NCBI GenBank assembly: GCA_904502205.1
Contig: CAJGDR010000003.1
Coordinates: forward strand, 1 to 29,990
From: an uncultured Bacilli bacterium
GTDB lineage: Bacteria > Bacillota_I > Bacilli_A > ML615J-28 > CAG-313
Reading direction: 5' to 3'
DNA length: 29,990 bases
This document shows, piece by piece, positions 9,480-17,568 of this stretch (positions are counted from its first letter, which is position 1; each line of letters begins with the position of its first letter). Position numbers and translations under genes: made by a program. A model generated the notes under the pieces. It did no database searches. It was not told where the DNA came from and was given only the letters and a program-made list of their open reading frames with translations.

Positions 9480-10832
9480 TTAGCTACCTACCCTTCTTAA
9501 AATTTTACGTACTAACATGTTCGCTAAGATCATGATTAGGAATAGTACTGTTGCGATGGCTGATGCGTAACCCATTTCCATACGGATGTTACCATAGTCC
9601 ATCAAGTGTGTGATAATTGTATGTCCGGCATAGTTAACAGATGGGAAACCAGCCATTTGAATTGATACATCAGCAATAGATAAACTTGATGTAATTTGCA
9701 TTACCGCACCGAACATTAATTGTGATTTCATTTGTGGTAAAGTTATAAACCATAACTCTTGCCAACGGTTTCTAATACCATCGATTGCACCTGCTTCGTA
9801 AAGTGTTTTGTCAACACCTTGTAAACCGGCGATGAATGATAAGAAACTTACACCTAAACTTAACCATAATTGTACGATCATAATGATCCAAATTATGTAT
9901 GTTTCATTTTGTAACCATTGAACTGGTTCATTTAAAATACCAAATTTAATTAAGTAAGCATTTGCGTAACCATAACTATCACTTGAGAAGATTAACTTCC
10001 ATACTAAGTATGCAGAACCTGAGATAGATGGTGCATAGAAAATTAATGTCATGAATGAACGAAGTCTAGGACGAAGTTCATTAATTAACCACGCAAATAC
10101 GAATGCCATTAAATAACTTAATGGACCTGTAACAACAGCTAAGATTAAAGTATTTTTAATAGCTGTCATAAAGTTTTCATCATCTACGAACAAACGCATG
10201 TAGTTTGTCCAACCTACGAAGTCTGGGAATTCTAATAGGTTAAAGTTTGTGAAACTTAAAACTAATGAGATTACTACAGGTAAAACTGTAAATACAAAGA
10301 ATAAAATTACATAAGGAGCTACTAAATAGTAGTATTGTCTCTTAATGAAAATTTCCCTACGTAATCTTCCTCCACGCTTACTCCAACGTTCCATTTTACG
10401 AGTTAGAGAAACGCGTTCTTTTTCAATACGTAATTTTTGTAATAAGCGATTGTAGAACTTATTGTATTCAAAATATTCTTCAACAGCTTGTTGGTCTTCT
10501 GGGTTTTCTTTGTATCGTTTATGATACTCTTCCCAGATTGGTTTTGCTTCTTCAATTTGCTTTTTGATTTCAATAATATTTTTCTTTGCTTCGGCATCAT
10601 CAGCAGCGTCTTGAGCTTTCCATTCAGCTTTCTTTTGAGCCATTGCTTCACGCATTAAGCGTTTTTCTTCAGATCGATTTTCTTTCTTTTCGATAGCAAT
10701 TTTTTGTTTTTCTTCTTTAGAAAGAACTACTCTATTCTTATTTAATTTTTGATTTTTAAGAATTGTTTTAACGATTTTATAAGTAATAAGAGCAAATATT
10801 AATGAAAACGCAACATATAAAAGTATTGTCAT
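9480..10832 (-). CDS. Carbohydrate ABC transporter permease, MalF/UgpA-type (first pair), with coiled-coil N-terminal extension
   Basis: This 450-aa permease has about 165 residues before the normal core. Residues 3-24 form an extra membrane helix. Residues about 36-160 are highly charged and helical (KKAEWKAQDAADDAEAKKNI, KKQIEEAKPIWEEYHKRYKE), consistent with a coiled coil. The core helices begin at about 168. The EAA loop is at about 345-372 (EAGAIDGIRNRWQELWFITLP). If the first helix is inserted, topology requires the charged segment to be cytosolic, near the ATPase docking site. The start follows an excellent AGGAGGG site with 7-9 bases spacing, 20 bases after the solute-binding-protein gene. 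Family-standard permeases are near 295 aa, so the extension is the oddity here. An internal 82-codon frame overlapping the coiled-coil region is only a shadow of this reading. Confidence 0.9.
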   Translation of the reverse strand: MTILLYVAFSLIFALITYKIVKTILKNQKLNKNRVVLSKEEKQKIAIEKKENRSEEKRLMREAMAQKKAEWKAQDAADDAEAKKNIIEIKKQIEEAKPIWEEYHKRYKENPEDQQAVEEYFEYNKFYNRLLQKLRIEKERVSLTRKMERWSKRGGRLRREIFIKRQYYYLVAPYVILFFVFTVLPVVISLVLSFTNFNLLEFPDFVGWTNYMRLFVDDENFMTAIKNTLILAVVTGPLSYLMAFVFAWLINELRPRLRSFMTLIFYAPSISGSAYLVWKLIFSSDSYGYANAYLIKFGILNEPVQWLQNETYIIWIIMIVQLWLSLGVSFLSFIAGLQGVDKTLYEAGAIDGIRNRWQELWFITLPQMKSQLMFGAVMQITSSLSIADVSIQMAGFPSVNYAGHTIITHLMDYGNIRMEMGYASAIATVLFLIMILANMLVRKILRRVGS

Positions 10833-10852
10833 AAATTATTCCCTCCTATTTC

Positions 10853-13800
10853 CTATTTATCATTTTTTAGTGGAAGTCCAAATTCTTCACGTTTACGATC
10901 GATTTCATTGTTAATATTTTGTGCAAATTTATATAATGTTTCTTTAGCATTAACGTTATTGTTAATTACAGTACGGTAAGCATTTTCGATTTCACGTCCA
11001 GTGATATAACTTCCGGCAATTTGTGGAATTTCACGAACACCATATAAGTGTTTAACTCCATCAACAATTTCGTATAAATATTCTTCACCATCAATAGTTA
11101 GTGTTAATTGATTTTCACGATCAGTAACAACACCCCATTGTTTTAATAAGATTTCCATATCAGCTTGTGGCCATGCTAATTTACGGAATGCATTGTGGTT
11201 GGCAGTAGCATGACGAGCAGAGATACCTAAGATACCTTCCATTTCTCTACCAAAGTCACTTTGAATATCTGTAGAAGTCCACCATTTTAAGAATTCCCAT
11301 GCAGCATATTTTTTATCTGCATCTCTTTCAGCATTCTTAGCAGTGATGATTGCACCAGAACCTGATGCTACAGATGTATGATTAATTACTTCATGTACAA
11401 CACCTTCATCATCAGTAATTGTTCCTACTGTACCTGGAACTGGATAGAATGCCCAGTCACCACGAATTTCAGGAGCAAATACGGCTAATGTATTATACAT
11501 TTCATAGTATGAAATACCAATTGGCATTTCACCTGAACGGAAACGGTTAAGGAATGATGCAGATTTAGGGAATGAATATTTAGTATAGAAGTCTGTCCAA
11601 TATTCAAATGTATCCATTGCAATTTCGCTTAATGTTTCACCATTTTCATCAATTTTTTCGTTACTTAATAATCCACTTTCTTTTGCATCTGTAGAATATA
11701 ATCTACCACCACGTTGATATAACATACTTACAAATGCTGGGTTAAGTGCAGATGCACCAGCGTCATTAACTGGTAGATAGAATTGTAATGCATCTGTTTG
11801 AAGGTCAGTCATCATTGAAAGTACTTCGTCCCATGTTTGTGGAACAGCGTCTTCCCAATCAGCACCATATAATTCTTCCATAATGTCTGTTCTTACGAAC
11901 ATCATCATATATAATTGTTTTTCTGGCAATGCGTAAGTTCCGCCATCAAATGAGAATTGTCTAACAGAACTTGGTTTAAAGTTTTCGTTAATATGTTTTT
12001 CAAAATCTTCACCGAATGCTTCTTTTAAATCTAAAGCAGCTCCACGAAGACCGTAGTTAACTGGTAAGCTTGAATCTACGTTGATCGCAACTTCAGGACC
12101 AACACCAGCAAGTGATGCTCTTAATAATACATCCGCACCAGTTAATTTTAAGTTAACAGAAATATGTGATTTCTTTCCGTTAATCATAAATTCTTTTTGA
12201 CCGAAATTAGTGTCGATTAATTTTCTAATTACGTTAGCTTGGTCACGACCCATTGTCATCCAAACTTCAATTTCAATATCTTGAACACCTTCAGCAACTT
12301 TATCATCACTTAATGAACCAATTTCTGAATAGTCAATAATGAATGAGTAGAAGAAACTAACGATAGAATTCCAAAGGCTCTTGAAGAAACCTTCATTAGC
12401 TTTTTGCATTTCATAATTTCCATTAGCAGCGTATACAGCAATGTAGTCAATTGTTAATGGGAATTCTTGAAGTGTTGATAATAATGTACCTAAACTTGAA
12501 ACGTTAGTACTAAATGAACTTAATTGTTTAGTAAGTTTATTTGGATTTTCTAAGAATAAATTTAATTGTTCAACAAGTGTATCGATAACCCCTGTTTTAT
12601 CACTCTTACCATCTTTGTAAATCTCACCATCACCTTTAGTGTCTTCTTTTTCAGCGTTCTTACTTGAGATTCTTGCAATTTCTTTTGAAACTACTTGAAG
12701 TCTAGTAGATGCATCTTGAAGTCTATTAAGTAAGTTTAAATCACCAAAACTTTCCATATTGTGTAAGTTATAGTCACGGTTTGTATCAGGAGATGCAGTA
12801 GTATATTTGATAATATCTAAGTATAATTTATTTAAATCACCTGTGATATTTTCTAATTCTTCAACAAGTTCTCCATATACACCAAGAGTAACTTCCATCT
12901 TAACTTGGTGTTTACCTTTTGTTAAGTAGAATTCAAATGGTTTACCAGTGTCATTAGAACCTAATGTAATGTTTTGCCAATCTGAAGAGAATTGGAATAC
13001 TGTTTGTTTTAATTCTTCAAATGGAATTTGATTATCGATATAAACTTTTCTATGTGAGTACATACCACGAACAAGGTTTTGGCGTGCTCTTAATGAAATG
13101 TTATACCATCCATCTTCAGGAACTTCAAATTCCCAAACAATCCAGTCACCAAGTACTTTCCAACTATCACCACCAATAGAATTTAATTTAGTTTCTTTAA
13201 TACTAAATGGATAAGTATTAGAACTTGTTCTATCAGTAATAGGGTTTAATGTTGGAGAAGATGTATATTTAGAAGCTTCTGCTTCAACACGATAGCTATA
13301 ATCTTGAGGAGCATTATTTGCTTTTGCTTTATTAGCTTCGATATATTCTTCATATGATTGAGTATCTTGTACAGGTACAAGCTCGATGCTTACGATTTGC
13401 ATACTTTCTTTAATAGCTGAGAACACTAATGTATTTTCACCTTCAGTGAAGTAATATTCATATGGTTCAGTAACATATCCCATGTAATCTGATAAATATG
13501 TAGACATATAAATATTGTTTTCTTCAACTTGTGAAGGTTTAACATCGTTACCATTTGTATCAACTGCTAGACTTAAATATGAATGTTTGTCATCATACTT
13601 TCCAGCACCTATCATAATATCTGCATGGTTAGCACCACTTGAGTCTCTCTTCCAAACTCTTGAGAAAACATAACTTTGTTTTCCCATGTTATCTTCATAA
13701 ATTTTGTTAATTGCTTCATCACCTGTGATAACAATTAATTTCTTTTCAATTGAAGATGAGAAACTGCTAAATATTGTATCGTTACCATTTGCATCTTTAC

Positions 13801-14278
13801 CATCTGTTGTAACATAGTTAACAATAATATTGTAATTACCAGCTTCTGGAACATCAACTTTGTATACTAAGTTATTGATATTACCAACTAAAAGTACTTC
13901 AATATTTTCTAAAGATACTTTATTGTCACCTTCACCGATGTAATTTAAACCGGCAGAAGTTTTTGCAGTAATTGTTTGTTTGTTAACTGTAGCAGTAGTT
14001 GAAACTAATGATTCTTCACCATAATAGTCAACACCATTAATAACAACTCTGTTTTGAGGAGTCTTAATATCATCTGTTGCAGCTATACCTAAATATTTCT
14101 TCAATTCACTTACGTATGTTGCATAGTCACCGCTTTCAATACTTGCAACTGTATTAGAACTATGATTGTAAGTATATTCAAGTGGTTTTTCTTTTGTTAG
14201 TTGTCCAATTAATACGATTACACCAACTACCAAAAGTGCAGCAATTGAAAATATTAAGAGTTTTTTCTTCTTACTCAT
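10853..14278 (-). CDS. Giant membrane-anchored extracellular solute-binding protein with CBM-like domains
   Basis: This 1141-aa protein has a Lys-rich start and hydrophobic segment (about 7-27) with no lipobox Cys, so it is either anchored by that helix or secreted. Two beta-sandwich regions follow. The one at about 110-305 contains VYKVDVPEAGNYNIIVNY. The one at about 329-490 contains RVEAEA…, WEFEVPEDGWYNISLRARQ and LTKGKHQVKMEV, typical of CBM6/35-like modules. A helical region (about 500-625) and a short hydrophobic stretch (about 630-650) lead into a family 1 solute-binding domain (about 668-1125), recognisable from ADVLLRASLAGVGPEVAI, FDGGTYALPEKQ and PQTWDEVLSMM. It presumably captures a poly- or oligosaccharide for the permeases encoded next. 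It overlaps the hexosaminidase gene by 8 bases. Ordinary sugar-binding proteins are 400-550 aa lipoproteins, so both length and anchoring are unusual. Confidence 0.85.
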   Translation of the reverse strand: MSKKKKLLIFSIAALLVVGVIVLIGQLTKEKPLEYTYNHSSNTVASIESGDYATYVSELKKYLGIAATDDIKTPQNRVVINGVDYYGEESLVSTTATVNKQTITAKTSAGLNYIGEGDNKVSLENIEVLLVGNINNLVYKVDVPEAGNYNIIVNYVTTDGKDANGNDTIFSSFSSSIEKKLIVITGDEAINKIYEDNMGKQSYVFSRVWKRDSSGANHADIMIGAGKYDDKHSYLSLAVDTNGNDVKPSQVEENNIYMSTYLSDYMGYVTEPYEYYFTEGENTLVFSAIKESMQIVSIELVPVQDTQSYEEYIEANKAKANNAPQDYSYRVEAEASKYTSSPTLNPITDRTSSNTYPFSIKETKLNSIGGDSWKVLGDWIVWEFEVPEDGWYNISLRARQNLVRGMYSHRKVYIDNQIPFEELKQTVFQFSSDWQNITLGSNDTGKPFEFYLTKGKHQVKMEVTLGVYGELVEELENITGDLNKLYLDIIKYTTASPDTNRDYNLHNMESFGDLNLLNRLQDASTRLQVVSKEIARISSKNAEKEDTKGDGEIYKDGKSDKTGVIDTLVEQLNLFLENPNKLTKQLSSFSTNVSSLGTLLSTLQEFPLTIDYIAVYAANGNYEMQKANEGFFKSLWNSIVSFFYSFIIDYSEIGSLSDDKVAEGVQDIEIEVWMTMGRDQANVIRKLIDTNFGQKEFMINGKKSHISVNLKLTGADVLLRASLAGVGPEVAINVDSSLPVNYGLRGAALDLKEAFGEDFEKHINENFKPSSVRQFSFDGGTYALPEKQLYMMMFVRTDIMEELYGADWEDAVPQTWDEVLSMMTDLQTDALQFYLPVNDAGASALNPAFVSMLYQRGGRLYSTDAKESGLLSNEKIDENGETLSEIAMDTFEYWTDFYTKYSFPKSASFLNRFRSGEMPIGISYYEMYNTLAVFAPEIRGDWAFYPVPGTVGTITDDEGVVHEVINHTSVASGSGAIITAKNAERDADKKYAAWEFLKWWTSTDIQSDFGREMEGILGISARHATANHNAFRKLAWPQADMEILLKQWGVVTDRENQLTLTIDGEEYLYEIVDGVKHLYGVREIPQIAGSYITGREIENAYRTVINNNVNAKETLYKFAQNINNEIDRKREEFGLPLKNDK

Positions 14279-16136
14279 AATTTGTTGCCTCTTTCTTTAA
14301 ATTTTTTAAACAATATAAAAGTCGTTCGATACGACTAGCGCTTGATGAATATCCTTGTTCTTTATTTTTTGATATCCACAAGTTGTAATGGGAATTAAGA
14401 TATTTACATAAATTATTTTCAATTTCAGTTAATTGATTTTCGTTAACTGTTTGATTGAAATAATTTTTTAGAAAAATGTTAACATCGACTAAAGTCTCAA
14501 GTAGTAATGTACTGTTTGCAAGTTCAGCTTTTAATAAGTCTTGTTCTGCATTTTGAACATCAATACAAGAAATTTTAATCTTTAAAGAATTAAAATATGA
14601 TTTGTAATTTTTAACTTCATAATCAGTTAATAATTGATTTTTAAGTTTCATCTTAAATACTTCAATTTCTAGTTGTTCTGTTTTACAAAGTTCTGCTTGC
14701 ACGATAGGCGCAAACAATTTTGTTGAGTAACCACGATACATTTCTTCACATTCTGGATACATCGCTAAATCAACAATTAAATCGACAATAATATGGTTTT
14801 TAACTAGTAAATCTAAATATTCTTTGATGTGTTTATGACTTACTGATTGATAATTCCAAGCAAGCATTCCCGAATAAACAATGCCTGGTAAACTATAGAG
14901 TGGATATTGAAGATGTCCAAAGTCACCCCAGTCAGTTAAGATAATTCCTAAACCATCATTATGAATTGCAGCTTCGGCTGCATTTTTAATTGACCACAAC
15001 ATTTCGTAATACTTAGACGTTACAACACCCCAAGTAGATGTTCCTGGCGCCAAGATGTATGGTCGTTTTAATTTTTGAAGCATTTTTGCATTTTTTAAGA
15101 ATGGGTAATTTTCATTATAACCCCAGTCAATTAAAATTGCATCTTTATCAATTTTGTTAATTGCATCTGGTTTATGTATAATTACATCTCCCCATAACAT
15201 TGGTGTTTTGCGATAAGATTTTGTAACACTTGCCAGCCTGTTAAAAAATCCTGCAAAGACATCTTCACGACTTGTCGCTTCACACAAGTCTTTTGATTTG
15301 CCATGACCTAACTCATACGGCTCATCAAAATTCATATTGAAATATTTTGAGTTGCTGTAAGGTAACATATCGTCATACATTTTCTTTACAAGCTCAAAAC
15401 TTTCTTCGTTAGTTGGATCTAATGTCGATGATGATCTATTACTTCCCCATATGTTAAACAAACCATCAACGTTAGATAAATGCTTAAACTCTTCTAGTTT
15501 TAACCACTCAGTCATATGGCCAAAACCATTTTGATTTGGTACCAAATCAATAAAATGATCGTAACAATACTTTTCTATTTTTTGATATTCTTCAACACTA
15601 ATATAATTTCCATCTTGATTAACAAAAGGCATACTCTTGTATTCGAATGAGAAACCTTCAACATAAAGTTCAAAATGGTTATATCTAAGTCTACTTAAAA
15701 TATCAATGTATTTATAAATTGTCTCAACACTAGGCACTTTTGATCTACTAATATCTAGCATAAATCCACGAACTTCAAGATCAGGATAATCTTCAATTTC
15801 TAGTGGTGGAATCATACCATTATATCTTCTTGCAAGTTCTTCAAGTGTTATTAATGCATAATAACAACCTTGAACTGATGAAACCGTAATATTGGCACGC
15901 CTATTAGAAATTTGAAGCTTATATCCTTCAAGTGGCACTTTACCAGCTTTAACTGTGATTAATCCGTTTTCTTGATCTGTTGGATATTTTTCAATTAAGT
16001 TATCAACAAAACCATCTAAACGCTCATCAAAAAAAGAGCGAAAATCGATTGTTTTTAACGATCCAACATTCAAAAATTTGTTTTTTGAATTATCTAAATA
16101 TTTTATTTTTTTAAATATTGGTGTCAAAAAATCCAT
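14271..16136 (-). CDS. GH20-family beta-N-acetylhexosaminidase-like enzyme, cytosolic
   Basis: This 621-aa protein has no signal peptide. An N-terminal GH20b-like domain (about 1-115) precedes the catalytic barrel. The barrel opens with VRGFMLDISRSKVP (about 122) and carries the Asp-Glu pair used in substrate-assisted catalysis as D271-E272 in FNMNFDEPYELGHGKS. Barrel strands continue through ILIDWGYNENYP and ILTDWGDFGHLQYP to about 460. The last 150 residues are helical. The expected reaction is exo-removal of terminal N-acetylhexosamine from imported oligosaccharides. It is the first gene of the long transport operon, has its own promoter and an AGGAGG site 7-8 bases from the ATG, and overlaps the solute-binding-protein gene by 8 bases. 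The family call is firm; substrate (GlcNAc or GalNAc linkage) is inferred only. Confidence 0.85.
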   Translation of the reverse strand: MDFLTPIFKKIKYLDNSKNKFLNVGSLKTIDFRSFFDERLDGFVDNLIEKYPTDQENGLITVKAGKVPLEGYKLQISNRRANITVSSVQGCYYALITLEELARRYNGMIPPLEIEDYPDLEVRGFMLDISRSKVPSVETIYKYIDILSRLRYNHFELYVEGFSFEYKSMPFVNQDGNYISVEEYQKIEKYCYDHFIDLVPNQNGFGHMTEWLKLEEFKHLSNVDGLFNIWGSNRSSSTLDPTNEESFELVKKMYDDMLPYSNSKYFNMNFDEPYELGHGKSKDLCEATSREDVFAGFFNRLASVTKSYRKTPMLWGDVIIHKPDAINKIDKDAILIDWGYNENYPFLKNAKMLQKLKRPYILAPGTSTWGVVTSKYYEMLWSIKNAAEAAIHNDGLGIILTDWGDFGHLQYPLYSLPGIVYSGMLAWNYQSVSHKHIKEYLDLLVKNHIIVDLIVDLAMYPECEEMYRGYSTKLFAPIVQAELCKTEQLEIEVFKMKLKNQLLTDYEVKNYKSYFNSLKIKISCIDVQNAEQDLLKAELANSTLLLETLVDVNIFLKNYFNQTVNENQLTEIENNLCKYLNSHYNLWISKNKEQGYSSSASRIERLLYCLKNLKKEATNYE

Positions 16137-16155
16137 ATTTGCTCCTCCTGTTCAC

Positions 16156-16184
16156 ATAATAAGCCGATTATATAGTCTTATTAT
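16156..16184. promoter_or_regulatory. 8-bp inverted repeat overlapping the -10, candidate operator
   Basis: ATAATAAG (16156-16163) and CTTATTAT (16177-16184) form a perfect inverted repeat with a 13-base spacer. One arm lies on the -10 box, the other in the early leader. This placement suits a repressor that blocks RNA polymerase. The arms are AT-only apart from one G/C each, so a chance match in AT-rich DNA cannot be excluded. Confidence 0.4.
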
Positions 16185-16208
16185 ACCAAAAACATACTTT
16201 TTTTTCAA
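16180..16208 (-). promoter_or_regulatory. Sigma-A-type promoter of the GH20-transport operon
   Basis: On the minus strand, -35 TTGAAA (16208-16203) and a perfect -10 TATAAT (16185-16180) are separated by exactly 17 bases. The -35 lies in the run CTTGAAAAAAAA, which is identical in the M19-operon promoter. The predicted start near 16173 gives a leader of about 37 bases. Confidence 0.85.
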
Positions 16209-16227
16209 GTATAATGTCTTGCTATTT

Positions 16228-16241
16228 TTCAAGCGTTTTCA
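16228..16241. promoter_or_regulatory. cre-like element (CcpA-type), weak
   Basis: TGAAAACGCTTGAA on the minus strand matches 12 of 14 positions of the published cre consensus TGWAANCGNTNWCA and keeps the central CG. It lies about 20 bases upstream of the -35 box. Two mismatches fall in the right half-site, so this is only a candidate for carbon catabolite control. Confidence 0.25.
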
Positions 16242-16250
16242 TATTTTTCA

Positions 16251-16283
16251 AAAAATTAAAAAAGCAGCCTCAAAAAGGCTGCT
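16251..16283 (-). terminator. Intrinsic terminator after the cytosolic GHL10 gene
   Basis: The 8-bp stem AGCAGCCT/AGGCTGCT (16263-16270 with 16276-16283) has a 5-base loop. On the minus strand it is followed by a T-rich run (16251-16262). It is the strongest terminator in the window and closes the M19-GHL10-GHL10 operon. Confidence 0.9.
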
Positions 16284-16293
16284 AATTTGTCTG

Positions 16294-17565
16294 TTATTTT
16301 TCAAATTTTAATAGTTTTTCTTGGTTAAAACGACACTTCATAAGAGCAATAGCTGCATTCTTTGTAGCATTTTGACCAGGTACTAAATCTTTGTATGTAA
16401 AGAATACTGAACCAGCAATATTAGGATATTGTTGATTGAAACGAAGTTGGTTATCAATTTCTAGAGGATTTGCCCAAACTTCATTTACACCCATTTGATA
16501 TAAACCATGTCCGATGTAAAGAATTGTATTTGTTTCTTTTGAAAGCTCAGACCACCATTTTGCTAGATCATGATAGTTAACATCTTTTCTTTCGAATGGC
16601 CAATAGATTTGTGGAACTACGTAATCGATCCACCCTTCTTTCATCCATTTGTAAACATCTGAATAAAGGTCAGTATAACATTCAGTTACACCTGCAGAAT
16701 GGTAAGATCCTTTTTCCCATCCATTTTCTTTAATGCTTGAATTTGTGCGATAAATTGCAAATGGGCTAATACCAAAGTGTACTGTACGGTTTTCTTTGCT
16801 AAGCGATTTTTTCATAGCAACATGTACGCTTTCAATCATTTTGTCAACATTATCTCTACGCCAATCATCAAATGATTTTTCTTTTCCGCTAGCTTCGTAA
16901 TCAGCTATTTCTTCTGACTCAGGAACTTTAGCATATGGGTAGAAATAGTCATCAATATGCACACCTGTAACGTCATAATTTTCAATAACTTCCATGATAG
17001 AATCAGTCACAAATTTGATAACTCTCTCAGATGAAGGCTTTAAAATTATCTTGCCATTTCCATCTAAAATTGTATCTTCTGGATAACGTTTTGCAAAGTT
17101 CATATCGTCTAAAGAATTTAAATATTCTTCTTTTGTAGTAGTTCCATCAGTTACTGATTTCATTGAAACACGGTATGGATTCATCCAAGCATGTACTTCA
17201 ATATTGTATTTTTTAGCTTCTTCAATAACAAATTTTAATACATCAAATCCTGGATTTTTACCTTCACATCCAGTAATAAATCTTGACCAAGGATTTAATT
17301 TTGATTCATAATATGCATCGTTTAATGGTCTTACTTGGAAGATCATTAAGTTAATATTGTAAGATGCAATATTCTCAATCATCTTAACTAAATATTCTTT
17401 GTAACTTTCAACATCTTGCATAATTGGTGTATCAATGTTTACAACATTTGAAATCCATACACCACGTACATATTTTTCATTATATTCGTAGTTTGGTAAA
17501 TCAACTGGTTTAGTTGATTTATAATAACAAACTAATTCTTCACTATTAAATTTATGTAATTTCAT
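16294..17565 (-). CDS. GHL10-family (DUF187) glycosidase-like protein, cytosolic
   Basis: This 423-aa protein begins MKLHKFNSEELVCYYK with no signal peptide, and has no C-terminal anchor, unlike its two neighbours. The GHL10 domain (PF02638, YngK/DigH type) fills about residues 30-415. Hallmarks are VRGVWISN (33), LMIFQVRPLNDAYYES (73), EVHAWMNPYRVS (123) and GVHIDDYFYPY with D205-D206, the probable catalytic region, then WRRDNVDKMI (236). E. coli DigH of this family cleaves denuded peptidoglycan glycan strands. The ATG is 3 bases after the stop of the secreted paralogue, with a site (AGATAGGGT) overlapping that stop codon, so coupling is likely. It would act on imported oligosaccharides (inference). 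Confidence 0.85.
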   Translation of the reverse strand: MKLHKFNSEELVCYYKSTKPVDLPNYEYNEKYVRGVWISNVVNIDTPIMQDVESYKEYLVKMIENIASYNINLMIFQVRPLNDAYYESKLNPWSRFITGCEGKNPGFDVLKFVIEEAKKYNIEVHAWMNPYRVSMKSVTDGTTTKEEYLNSLDDMNFAKRYPEDTILDGNGKIILKPSSERVIKFVTDSIMEVIENYDVTGVHIDDYFYPYAKVPESEEIADYEASGKEKSFDDWRRDNVDKMIESVHVAMKKSLSKENRTVHFGISPFAIYRTNSSIKENGWEKGSYHSAGVTECYTDLYSDVYKWMKEGWIDYVVPQIYWPFERKDVNYHDLAKWWSELSKETNTILYIGHGLYQMGVNEVWANPLEIDNQLRFNQQYPNIAGSVFFTYKDLVPGQNATKNAAIALMKCRFNQEKLLKFEK

Positions 17566-17568
17566 ACC

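Larger units (their letters stand above)
16137..16250 (-). other. Intergenic control region of the transport operon
   Basis: These bases hold no gene. Read on the minus strand they contain, in order, a cre-like element, a promoter with consensus -10, an 8-bp inverted repeat overlapping the -10 and an AGGAGG ribosome binding site. Each is listed separately. The whole operon down to the left window edge appears to depend on this region, since no intergenic gap after it exceeds 29 bases. Confidence 0.7.

Noticed and set aside
10403..10651. 82-codon minus-strand frame in the charged part of the 450-aa permease
   Set aside because: Out-of-frame reading of a Lys/Glu-rich coiled-coil region; the permease frame is the supported one.
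16078..16311. 77-codon plus-strand frame across the transport promoter
   Set aside because: It covers a strong minus-strand promoter and terminator, and its composition is that of AT-rich noise.
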